Source: Tolypocladium sp. Sup5 PDA-1
Lineage: Eukaryota > Ascomycota > Sordariomycetes > Hypocreales > Ophiocordycipitaceae
Direction of reading: 5' to 3'
NCBI GenBank assembly: GCA_000750105.3
Contig: JPHH03000015.1
Location: forward strand, 553,614 to 617,613
Length of the DNA stretch: 64,000 nt
Shown: positions 55,963 through 64,000 of the stretch, one piece after another
How the letters are laid out: the number at the start of each line of letters is the position of its first letter
Position numbering within the stretch: the stretch's first letter is position 1
Program-made: the position numbers and the translations under genes
The notes under the pieces: generated by a model
Database searches by the model: none
Told to the model about the DNA's origin: nothing
The model's input: the letters and a program-made list of their open reading frames with translations, nothing else

Positions 55963-56250
55963 GATGTCTTTGGCTCGAATCGTCGAGGTGAGCTCACGGC
56001 TTGGTCGTCGTGTTCATAAGTGATCACGACGGAGCTGCTGCGTATTATATGACAGCTGATTGGTGACGACAGGCGGAACAGAGTCCGTCGCGGCGTCCAT
56101 GCCGAAACGGCGAAGCCCCGCACAGTGGGGCCGTACGGAGAAAGCCCGTGTCGGGCCCCAGCAACTCGTATAAGACGACTCGCAGCGTCACTGGCACTTA
56201 CACCCCCATGTCGCCATCATTCAAGCGAAAAAGCCCATAGCACCATCACA
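55963..56250. promoter_or_regulatory. Divergent promoter of dehydratase and SDR
   Basis: 288 bp between two start codons. The short shared promoter suggests joint control. No specific operator recognised. Confidence 0.35.
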
Positions 56251-57060
56251 ATGCTCCGGTTAGACGGCAAAGTCGCCCTCGTCATCGGCCTCGGCCAGAC
56301 GGGAACCGAGGGATGGGGCATCGGTGCGGCCTGCGCCGTGCTCTTCGCGCGTCAGGGGGCCACCATCTTCGGGGGCAACCGAACCATTGCCTCTACCGCC
56401 AAGGCGCGGCAAGCCATCGAAGAAGCCGGCCAGCAGTGCGACGTCGTCGAGACAGACGCCACGTCCTCGGACTCGGTCAAGGCGCTCGTTGACGCCTGCG
56501 TGGCCAAGCACGGCCGCATCGACATCCTGCTCACCAACGTCGGCCAGTCGCAGCCCGGCACCGCCGCCAGCATGCCCGAGGACACGTGGGACGCGCAGAT
56601 GGCCGTCAACCTCAAGAGCGCGTACCTCGCATGCCACCACGCCCTCCCCGTCATGGCCGCCCAGCCGCGCGGCGGCGCCATCGTCTGCGTGTCCAGCATC
56701 GCGGGGCTGCGGCACATCGGCAAGGACCAGATCGCGTACAACGCCGCCAAGGCCGCGCTGCTGCAGTTTGTGCGCGCGACGGCCGTGTCCTATGCGGGCG
56801 GCGGCGTGCGCGTCAACGCCGTGGTGCCGGGGCTGATGGACACGCCGTACGTCAAGGGCCTGGCGGAGCGGTTCCCCGTGGAGGGCGGGTACGGGGGCTT
56901 TCGGCGGATGAGGGATGGGCAGGTGCCGATGGGGAGGATGGGGGATGCGTGGGACGTAGCGCATGCGGCGCTGTTTCTGGTGGCGGATGAGGCGGGTTAT
57001 GTCACGGGGCAGAGGATCGTGGTTGATGGGGGGATTACGGGCTCGACGGGGAGGACGTGA
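56251..57060 (+). CDS. Short-chain dehydrogenase/reductase (classical SDR)
   Basis: Intronless, 269 aa. The catalytic residues are Ser148/149 (CVSSIAG), Tyr163 and Lys167 (YNAAK). The C-terminal GQRIVVDGG is typical of classical SDRs with tetramer contacts. The cofactor loop deviates: residues 11-25 read VIGLGQTGTEGWGIG rather than TGxxxGIG, and the usual NNAG reads TNVG. This resembles SDRs with a longer glycine loop. The gene shares its promoter with the dehydratase, so it may oxidise a sugar or reduce a keto-deoxy intermediate there. The frame extends upstream of the chosen ATG, but that extension lacks SDR features. Confidence 0.9.
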   Translation: MLRLDGKVALVIGLGQTGTEGWGIGAACAVLFARQGATIFGGNRTIASTAKARQAIEEAGQQCDVVETDATSSDSVKALVDACVAKHGRIDILLTNVGQSQPGTAASMPEDTWDAQMAVNLKSAYLACHHALPVMAAQPRGGAIVCVSSIAGLRHIGKDQIAYNAAKAALLQFVRATAVSYAGGGVRVNAVVPGLMDTPYVKGLAERFPVEGGYGGFRRMRDGQVPMGRMGDAWDVAHAALFLVADEAGYVTGQRIVVDGGITGSTGRT

Positions 57061-57189
57061 TGCATGCTTCAGATTCTCTGTTGTTCCAAGACGTCCTCTG
57101 GTGTCTCTAAACCTCTCTCATACTTGGTCTCGCCCTCTATAGTCTATACCTTCATGAAACCTCCTGTCATCAAGCTCACATCTACATCT

Positions 57190-57708
57190 TCACGCCGGCG
57201 TCATGCCCTGGGGCGTCGCCGGCGCCGTCCCCCTCACATACTTGGTATGCTGCCCCAGCGTAACCACCGTCTCCCCCCCCTCATCCACCCTCGCGATCCT
57301 CACCGTCACAAACGCCAAGCTCCCGCCCACCCTCTCCGCCCTCGTCTCAATCCTCACCTCGTCCCCGACGCGCGCGCTGCTCAGGTAGCTGATATGCATG
57401 TCCACGCTCGCGCCCGTCGCCTCCCGCAGGTCGCGCGACGCAATCGCCAAGCCGGTCGTGAAGTCGATAATCACCGCCGACACGGCGCCGTGCAGGCCGC
57501 CCTTGCTGTTGACGTGCAGGGCGCTCAGCGTCAGGCCCGTGACGACGGTGCCGCGCGTTACGGAGACGAGTTTGATGGCGGGGAGCATGAGCCCGTAGAT
57601 GGGGCTGTTGGCGAGGAGGCGCCCTAGGAGGGATTGGACGTGGGCTGTTCGTGTGGCGATGGCTTCTACACTCTCGGGCGTGTCTGGCTGGGGCTGCAGA
57701 GAGGCCAT
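57190..57708 (-). CDS. PaaI/4HBT hotdog-fold thioesterase
   Basis: Intronless, 172 aa, starting at MASLQPQPD; the upstream frame uses non-ATG starts. The hotdog signature is VNSKGGLHGAVSAVIIDFTTGLAI, with the helix-capping GGLHG and the catalytic Asp region. It continues with SVDMHISYLSSARVGDEVRIE and ends with TLGQHTKYV, all typical of PaaI-like acyl-CoA thioesterases. The product is probably cytosolic. The stop lies 129 bp from the convergent SDR stop. Membership of the neighbouring catabolic group is uncertain. Confidence 0.9.
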   Translation of the reverse strand: MASLQPQPDTPESVEAIATRTAHVQSLLGRLLANSPIYGLMLPAIKLVSVTRGTVVTGLTLSALHVNSKGGLHGAVSAVIIDFTTGLAIASRDLREATGASVDMHISYLSSARVGDEVRIETRAERVGGSLAFVTVRIARVDEGGETVVTLGQHTKYVRGTAPATPQGMTPA

Positions 57709-58133
57709 GGTGGTAGATTGGCGTATCGCGCTGTTGCGTGCCCGCAGTTGTGGTGAATGGTTTGTGAGTGAGTGAGTGAGTGATGTTGGAAAAGGAGAGA
57801 CTTTTTTGTCGGGGCGGTGTCCGAACTCCGGAGAGAGACCCACCTCTCAACGGAACGGCTCCGTGACTTGCGTCCATCCACGCCGCCACTGCATGTAAGT
57901 CCGACAACCGCAACAGAACATGACAAAGCCGCCAGCAGGTGACGAGGCGCGAGTTTATGAATCGGTAGTTTCGCGGTAAACATGCTGCTTCGCTGGGACT
58001 GTAGCAATTTAAGCCGTGTATTGTTTCTTTCTGGACGCAACTGGCGAGAGAAGACGAGGCAAAATATATATACAAATCATGGTCCTGAAACAGCCTACAT
58101 TGACATCCGTACACACCACATTAAGACTCCCCC
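57709..58133. other. Intergenic: thioesterase promoter and 3' region of the CFEM gene
   Basis: 425 bp. It contains a (TGAG)n microsatellite at 57765-57783. Nothing else seen. Confidence 0.5.
57765..57783. repeat. (TGAG)n microsatellite
   Basis: About five tandem TGAG units in the thioesterase 5' region. Confidence 0.8.
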
Positions 58134-59948
58134 TTACAGAGCAACAGCGACAGCCCAGAAAGCGCCAAAGACACAGGCCATCAGGCTCATCTCGTATCGG
58201 CCAGCAGAGCCGACAACCACGGGAGGCGTCGTCGGCTGGGTTGTAGGGTTGGGGTTGCCTCCGTTTCCGCTGGTAGGCTGCTCTCCGGTCGGGTTGCTGC
58301 CATTGCCACCGGTAGGCTGCTCGCCGCCGGTGGACTGAGGAACGCCGGTCGGGTTACCGCCGTTTCCTCCGGTAGGCTTCTCGCTGCAAGACGCCTGGGG
58401 ACCAGTATTCCCTCCAGTCGGCTGGCTACCGGTCGGGTTCTCTCCATCCGTCTTGGTAGGTTGACCGCCGCAGCTGCCGCCTGCAGGAGCGTTCGCGCAC
58501 TTGCAGACGCTAGAAGCGCCCGCTATAACGGACGGGATGGCATCAGGGGGGCACGCCGTCGCCACGCAGGGCACGAGGATCTGGGAGAGCGAGGACTGGG
58601 CCTTGTCCTGGCACTGACAGGCGTAGTCGTCGACGGCGCATCCGACGGAGGGGGCAGCAGAGCTGAAGCACTTTTGGGCGCACGAGGGAACAGCCGAGGT
58701 AGCAACCGGACCACAGTTGGCCCTGGTGCCAGGCACGCAGGTGTTTGTTTCACTGTTGCCGCCAGTCTGAGTTGACTTGCCCGAAGACTCGGGTGTGGTT
58801 CCAGGCGTGCCGGATCCAGTCGACGTAGCCTGGCTCGAGCAAGGAGTGGTAGGGCTGGCCGATACGCAGGAGCAGAGCGCGGAGACGGACTGCAGGACCT
58901 GGGCGCCGGTGGCGATGCCACAGCCGCTGCTGACGCAGTTGAATGCAGCATCTTGGATGGCAGATGCTGACTTGCATTGGCACTCAAAGTCGGACGTCTG
59001 GCAACCAACCTTGGAGGCGGCGCTGAAGATGCAAGAGTCGGCGCACTTTGGCACAGCATCGGCACTCTTCTGGCATGGCTGGGAGGGAGTGCAGGCAGGG
59101 CCGGTAGTGATGGGGCCAGTGGCCTGGGTTGTGGCCGCAGGCTTCGAGGTTGTTGTGTCCTGGCCGCCGGAAGACGTAGTGTCGGCACCAGATGGGCTTC
59201 CCGGGCTGGTCGTAGCCTGGCTCGAGCATGGAGTCGTAGGGCTAGCCGAGACGCAGGAGCAGAGCGCGGAGACGGACTGCAGGACCTGGGCGCCGGTGGC
59301 GATGCCACAGCCGCTGCTGACGCAGTTGAATGCAGCATCTTGGATGGCAGAGGCCGACTTGCACTGGCACTCAAAGTCCGTAGTCGCGCAGTTGACGCCC
59401 TTTGCGGCCGAAAAGATACATGATTCGGCACACTTGGGCACCGCGTCGGCGCTCTTCTGGCAGGGCGAGCTGGGGTTGCAAGCGGCAGGGCCCGTCGTCA
59501 CGGGGCCGGTTGTGATGGGACCAGTGGACTGAGTCGTAGTCACCGGCGGCGGCTTCGAGGTCGTGGTGACAGCAGCAGAAGTGGTAGTCGTACCAGGGGC
59601 CGATGTGGTGGTGGCCGGCAGGCTGGTGCAGGGAGTCGTCGGGCTCGCAGTAACGCACGCGCACAGGGCAGACACAGAGCTCAAGACCTGAATCCCCGTC
59701 GCCAAGCCGCAGCCGGAGGTAACGCAGTTGAGTGCCGCGTTTTGGATGGCAGCGGAGGAGCTGCATTGGCAGGCAAAGTCGGTCGTTGCACAGTGAGCGT
59801 CCGTGACCGCGGCAGACTCGATGCAGGTCTTTGCGCAGTTTGGAATGGCATCAGCGCTCTTTTGGCAAGGAGACGACGAGTCGCAGGCCTGCACAGCGCC
59901 AAAGTGTGCGAGAGCCAAAAGGCTCCAAGCACCAACGGAGTTTCTCAT
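58134..59948 (-). CDS. Secreted, probably GPI-anchored protein with four CFEM-type domains
   Basis: Intronless, 604 aa. Signal peptide (about 1-20, MRNSVGAWSLLALAHFGAVQ). Four cysteine-rich CFEM-like modules, each with about eight Cys, are separated by Thr/Ser/Pro-rich linkers that are likely O-glycosylated. Modules 2 and 3 are nearly identical (CQCKSASAIQDAAFNC). Each has the Asp-x-(A/E)-CQC core (for example TDFECQC), the position of the heme-ligand Asp in Candida CFEM proteins. The C-terminal third is Gly/Asn/Pro/Thr repeats (TGGNGGNPTG), followed by a hydrophobic tail (MSLMACVFGAFWAVAVAL), as expected for a GPI signal. CFEM proteins act in heme/iron acquisition, adhesion or host interaction. 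The start at 59948 is preferred over an upstream ATG because it places the signal peptide at the N-terminus. Confidence 0.9.
   Translation of the reverse strand: MRNSVGAWSLLALAHFGAVQACDSSSPCQKSADAIPNCAKTCIESAAVTDAHCATTDFACQCSSSAAIQNAALNCVTSGCGLATGIQVLSSVSALCACVTASPTTPCTSLPATTTSAPGTTTTSAAVTTTSKPPPVTTTQSTGPITTGPVTTGPAACNPSSPCQKSADAVPKCAESCIFSAAKGVNCATTDFECQCKSASAIQDAAFNCVSSGCGIATGAQVLQSVSALCSCVSASPTTPCSSQATTSPGSPSGADTTSSGGQDTTTSKPAATTQATGPITTGPACTPSQPCQKSADAVPKCADSCIFSAASKVGCQTSDFECQCKSASAIQDAAFNCVSSGCGIATGAQVLQSVSALCSCVSASPTTPCSSQATSTGSGTPGTTPESSGKSTQTGGNSETNTCVPGTRANCGPVATSAVPSCAQKCFSSAAPSVGCAVDDYACQCQDKAQSSLSQILVPCVATACPPDAIPSVIAGASSVCKCANAPAGGSCGGQPTKTDGENPTGSQPTGGNTGPQASCSEKPTGGNGGNPTGVPQSTGGEQPTGGNGSNPTGEQPTSGNGGNPNPTTQPTTPPVVVGSAGRYEMSLMACVFGAFWAVAVAL
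58824..59378. repeat. Two 168-bp direct copies within the CFEM gene
   Basis: 58824-58991 and 59211-59378 align without gaps and differ at 7 of 168 positions as counted by eye, with a perfect block of about 95 bp in the middle. Each copy encodes the core of one CFEM module. Confidence 0.85.
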
Positions 59949-62704
59949 GATGAACGAGCAACGAGGGTCGGTGTAAGCAGGTTCGGGACGGAGACTTGAA
60001 GCGACCCAAATGTTGCTGGACGCGGCGCCGGCTAAAGTGAATGAACTCGACGAGGCCTGAGTAAGACTCTGGAGCAGAGAAGACGGCAGGGAGAGCAAGA
60101 GCAGATATACTCCTCCAGAGTCTGGGGTAGTGGCTTCGGAGCCTTTTGTGTAGTCGACCCCTTCCCCCTTCCTTTACATGGTCCACCTCATTCACGATCC
60201 AGCTTCCGCTCGGCCGGGGATTGCCCAATAATATGAGCCCATGTATTATTTCGCGGCCAGGCAGACCTGAGTCCCCCAATAAGCCTGCGTCCAAGACCTG
60301 TTTTCCCCATATCGTTGACGACGGCTTCAAGCCGGTGTTGCGCACGATCCTGGCAAGGCACGTATTATGTGGATCCTCAGATGGTGGAGGGGGCGCATCA
60401 AGCGTGATTGGGCGAAGCCACGGGGAACGTCCAAATTGAGAAGGGTGGCCTTTGGAGAATCCCTGCGCTCCCACCCCATCCCTGCTCGCCGACGAGCCTT
60501 GATTTCGATGACACTGATGAGAGAATGAAGTCTCTCGACAGCGGCATCAGCAGAGAAGGAGCCAGCGAGTTGACAGGTGATTCGCTCCTGAGAGCCGTAC
60601 GTGTAAACCTTGAGGAGCATCTGGTCAGTTGACAAATACGACTCTTGTAGGCTTGAGGGAAAGTTGGCGGAAACCGTTGAGACTGGCGAAGAGAAAGTGC
60701 GGCTGCCGAGTTCCGTGTCCGGTGAGGTTGTCGACAGGCCTGAGCCAGGATGTGGGGGGAGGATCGGCCGTCATGTGGTGCGGAGGGCCAAGAGGAAGCC
60801 GTAAGAGCAACATGTTCTCTCCCGTCTGTCCCTGTCCCTGAGCAAAGTTGATCATCGACCGGTCAGGGTTATCCCTCTCTTGCCCTCTCCAACGTTGCAG
60901 CAGACAAGAATTGATAAACGTTGCTGGAACCAAAGTCAGTCTAATTAGCGCAGAGCATTCACCATCGTTCCCCTACGGCAGCCGCCTTGGATGGCAAGCG
61001 GAAGCTGGCTGTCGTCTTTGCGGGACTGTACCTGGCCTGGGTTCAATGTCGGCAGAATCATATGCCAACAGGCACCAGGCTTTTGCTGGTGCCGGGCCTC
61101 GGTCAAACATGCTCGTGTCAATCAGGAGCAGGGCAAGACCAGCCCTGAAGTGGAGTGACACCAAACGCCTCTCATCAAGCCACTTGGTCATCGCGGCGCG
61201 AAAACTCGCCAAAAGGCGCCCAAACCGCGGGGAGACGGAAATCCAGGAACTCGATGGACGCTTGCGCAGGCTTGGCAACGCGGCTCCGGGGTGAGCGGGT
61301 TGACTGTGGGACTTGCAGATTGGGGTCCCCATTGCCCCAGTCCCACGCTGCCGTCGCACGGCTCCGGAGAGGCGCATTGCGCAGCATGTGAAGTGGGGTT
61401 TTCCATGCCCGGCAGTCGGTGCTCGGGGGTGGTGAGGCCAGGATGCGAGAACTGTACGAGTACTGTAATGCGTGGAGTCGAGGAGATCCTTGGGGCCACG
61501 GGTGCCAGTTCGTTTGTGCTGGAACTGGAGTTGCTTGCACGTGTCCCCATCGCCCGTGTCCGAGTGTCGGCGGCCACCAAGACCTGCGCTTGCTGGCCTT
61601 TGGTAGCGCAGGATTGCTGCTGATATTAGCGGCTACGTCGGCCGTAGCCTTTCTGAGTCCAAAAGTTCTCTGAGCGGACGGTGGTGGCGGGCTGGCCGGC
61701 GTGAAGAGAGCATCAGGAGACTGGCCACTGGGCAGGGCAAGGCTCCCACGAGACAGATGGCGCGGCGCCAGCAATCTCCGTCTGCGCAGATGCTGTGAGA
61801 GGGTGTGCGGCCCTGCGTCTGTGCTGGTCTGACGACTCCCGACTGTCTGGGTTGACGGTTGGGGCTGCAGAGAAGCACGACTGCGCTGCGTCGATCCAGT
61901 CGATCTGCCGTGATCACTGGTGATGTGCCAAGCAAGAAGTCACATTGGTGATCCTTAGCTGCCTTGCCTCTGCAGGTTGCGTCTGCGACCCTGGCCGCTT
62001 GCTGTGGTCGTGCTGTCCAGGCACCAGCTGCCGTTGACAGGCTGGGGAACATGGTGATGATCGTCCCCTAGAGTTCCCATTGTACTCCGTAGTGTGGTTT
62101 AAGGCGCCATGGAACATCTATTCCGCCGCTTGGAGGGAAATTGCAGGGTGAGCTCTTGCCCCCCACGTCGTTCGCAGGCGGCAAGTGCCGAGCATTGACT
62201 GCCTATTAATACCTTGCTACCCTGCACCCTTTCCCGCGTCATGGCTGGGAACTTCGTAGTAATTCGCTACTTTTAGCTGCAAGGGGTTGTGATTGTTGCC
62301 GTCCCCGATAAGTAGGGCCTCGCAAATTCGGAGCCACGAAGAGGAAAAGACTACTCCGTAGGCTCTGCTTAGAGGCGCTAGAAACCCAAGCTTGTGCAAC
62401 TCGAGAGCTGTAACTCTTTTTGGCCAACACTCCGCCAGCAAATGAGCATCTGGGTGTTTTGTACGCCTCTTCATGAATTTTAATGGATTGCCGGACAAAG
62501 GTACTGGGCTTTCGACTTTGTTTCAACCAGGAATCGAGGCACGCAACGGTAGCAGCAAGAAACTATGGGCCGGCCCAGATGAGATGACTTGGTCAGCAGC
62601 TCACGCAATCTACCCCGCCTCTCGCCCACTTGGTGAACTTCCAAGAGTTCAGTGACACGACGGAGTACGACGTAGCTGTTAATAAAAATCAAGTCTCGCC
62701 TACA
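59949..62704. other. 2.75 kb gene-poor region
   Basis: Promoters of the CFEM gene (left) and of the glyoxalase-like gene (right). Overlapping frames on both strands at 60848-61774 have no motifs and are probably random in GC-rich DNA. No RNA gene was recognised. Confidence 0.45.
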
Positions 62705-63523
62705 ATGTCTAGCCAAGCTGATGTTCGGCCAAGCCTCGACCATATTATCATTCTTGTGTCTCATGAAACCCTGGTAGGCTTGCCGGATCGACTCAAGGAG
62801 TCGTTTACAGTGGCTCCTGGCGGGACGCATGCCGATGGCTTGACATCCAACAGACTGATCCTCTTCGAGGACGGTGTCTATATTGAACTCATCGCATTTT
62901 TCAACGACATCGACCCCGACCGACGAAAGAAACATCGCTGGGGCAAGCTGAAGGAGGGCACCATCGTCGACTGGGCTTACACGCTGCGCCACGAGAGTGA
63001 CTTTGCTGCTGTCCAACAGAGAGTCGACAATGCTCAGGCAGGGTTCACATACAGCGATCCTGTCTCTGGAGGGAGAACCAAGCCTGACGGCACCATACTG
63101 AAGTGGGCGGTGGCCGCTGCACGAGATGCGCAAGGCAATGCATCGTGGCCAGGGAGTTTGCCGTTCTGGTGCCTCGATCGAACGAATCGACAGCTGCGAG
63201 TCCCCTATGAGACGGACCATCAACAGACACAGCACCCAAGCGGCGCGCGAGGCGTCTCTTCGTTGGCGCTGTCAGTTCCCCAGCAAGAGGTCACGGCGCT
63301 TGGCAGGGTGTACGATGCGATTCATCACCAGTCGAGCTCCGCCTCTGGCTCCAGCCAAGGCTGGCACTTTGGCGTCCCTTCCGGCTCGACCGCTGGGAAG
63401 CACGCGATACGTTTGTCGGGGAGCGATGGCGCATCGGGGATAAGGCTGGCGCTTCAAGGGACCGGGGACAGTCCGGCATCGGTAGAGCTTCTTCCGGGAT
63501 TGGAGCTGCAGATTGAGTCCTGA
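62705..63523 (+). CDS. Glyoxalase-like domain protein (VOC superfamily, Glyoxalase_3 type)
   Basis: Intronless, 272 aa from the first ATG (MSSQADVRP); the frame extends further upstream only through TTG. The N-terminus LDHIIILV has the first metal-ligand His of the VOC fold, and the block NRLILFEDGVYIELIAF carries the Glu ligand, typical of Glyoxalase_3 proteins. PGGTHADGLTSN lies between them. A second half (PFWCLDRTNRQLRVP, HPSGARGV, ASVELLPGLELQIE) gives the other beta-alpha-beta units. The substrate is unknown. Its left neighbour is a gene-poor region, and the right side is the window end. Confidence 0.85.
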   Translation: MSSQADVRPSLDHIIILVSHETLVGLPDRLKESFTVAPGGTHADGLTSNRLILFEDGVYIELIAFFNDIDPDRRKKHRWGKLKEGTIVDWAYTLRHESDFAAVQQRVDNAQAGFTYSDPVSGGRTKPDGTILKWAVAAARDAQGNASWPGSLPFWCLDRTNRQLRVPYETDHQQTQHPSGARGVSSLALSVPQQEVTALGRVYDAIHHQSSSASGSSQGWHFGVPSGSTAGKHAIRLSGSDGASGIRLALQGTGDSPASVELLPGLELQIES

Positions 63524-63927
63524 TCCTGCGGCCGAGAGGTGCGACGGTTGGGACGTTGGAGCCGCGTACAGGGCTTCGCTAGAATCGGGAGTTGAGCACG
63601 AAGTATAGAATTGATCCTTGATAGCAACCGTACGGAGCTGCAAATGTGAGTCTTCCAGGTTGCTTTGTTGGTGTTGGGTGACACAGATGGGAGCCGTTGC
63701 CGGGCCGCTGCTGCGGCGTGTTATCCTTGGCCCTCAGGTATCCATCCACCACCAATCGCAGCCCGCGACTGGAGCTCTTCGCTTTTGGCTAGTGGCAAGC
63801 TTGCCGACGCACAGCTCCAGCCATTGTCCAACCCGCCTTGCGCCAGCCTCTCTCGACAGCACGGAAGCCGCCTACACTCGTCACTCCTTCAAGACCCTCT
63901 CTTCTGTGCTGCGATTGAGCATCGCGA
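63524..63927. other. 3' flank without recognised gene
   Basis: About 400 bp of ordinary composition after the glyoxalase-like gene. Nothing recognised. Confidence 0.5.
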
Positions 63928-64000
63928 CCCCCCCCCCCCCCCGGGGGTTCCCTCGGGGCCAAGGGGGGGGCCCCGGATGGGGGTGCCCCCCGGCCAGGGC
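63928..64000. other. G/C homopolymer-rich tail, probable contig-end artefact
   Basis: A run of 15 C (63928-63942), then almost only G and C in homopolymer blocks to the last base. It is unlike any other part of the window and shows no telomeric TTAGGG. Low-quality read ends at a contig border are the simplest reading. Confidence 0.7.

Noticed and set aside
58523..59431. 302-codon Ala/Pro/Ser-rich minus frame in the CFEM gene
   Set aside because: Alternative frame of the same strand with no Cys pattern; the CFEM frame is uninterrupted with signal peptide and GPI tail.
61175..61774. 199-codon minus frame in the gene-poor region
   Set aside because: No domain, signal or splice context; overlapping frames of similar length on the other strand indicate chance openness in GC-rich DNA.
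1..64000. CRISPR arrays, operons, Shine-Dalgarno sites, rRNA genes and tRNA genes
   Set aside because: The DNA is eukaryotic (spliced genes). No regularly spaced repeats were seen, and eye searches for tRNA box B-like text in intergenic regions gave nothing convincing; a tRNAscan run would be needed to exclude tRNAs fully.

Overview
The window is nuclear DNA of a filamentous ascomycete (Pezizomycotina), most likely a Sordariomycete. The reasons are short introns of about 45-90 nt with GTRNGT-type donors, CTRAC-like branch points and YAG acceptors; many single-exon or few-exon genes on both strands; GC-rich coding sequence; and lineage-typical families: two Zn2Cys6 regulators, a four-domain CFEM protein, a 2EXR-type fragment, a QDE-1/SAD-1-class RNA-dependent RNA polymerase, and an A-T-R-R NRPS-like enzyme. 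The exact taxon cannot be fixed by eye. All exon coordinates were derived by hand from splice signals and reading phase.

Layout. 0-13 kb: the 5' part of a secreted aspartic protease (-, cut by the window edge), RIO1 kinase (+), a Zn2Cys6 regulator (-) divergent from an RNA-silencing RdRP (+), and an arylsulfotransferase-family protein (-). 13-17 kb: a decaying island with an AT-rich patch, an inverted repeat, a cysteine-rich open frame, a 2EXR-like relic and a frameshifted flavin amine oxidase pseudogene. 17-31 kb: a complete ATRR-type glycine betaine reductase candidate (-), an amino acid permease (-), an aminoglycoside-phosphotransferase-fold protein (+) and the choline-transporter-like protein PNS1 (+). 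31-42 kb: ATG17 (-), a NO VEIN/sacsin-like protein with eroded HSP90-type ATP-binding motifs and a single-base frameshift (-), and a long-tailed calpain (-). 42-50 kb: a 2.9 kb gene-poor stretch, a cysteine-pair hypothetical gene (+), a NiCoT nickel/cobalt transporter with a GC-AG intron (-) and a small Dabb stress protein (-). 50-57.7 kb: a compact, alternately oriented group made of an LDH2/malate-type dehydrogenase, a Zn2Cys6 regulator, an IlvD/EDD dehydratase of the sugar-acid subtype, an SDR and a PaaI-type thioesterase. 58-64 kb: a GPI-type protein with four CFEM domains, a gene-poor stretch, a glyoxalase-like protein, and a G/C homopolymer tail that looks like a contig end.

How the genes may work together. 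The 50-57.7 kb group is the best candidate for an undescribed local system: two oxidoreductases, an Fe-S sugar-acid dehydratase and a dedicated regulator would suit an oxidative catabolic route for a sugar or sugar acid. The ATRR gene (betaine to choline) and PNS1 lie 8 kb apart and share a quaternary-amine theme, but they are separated by other genes and no cluster is claimed. The remaining genes are mostly conserved single-copy housekeeping functions.
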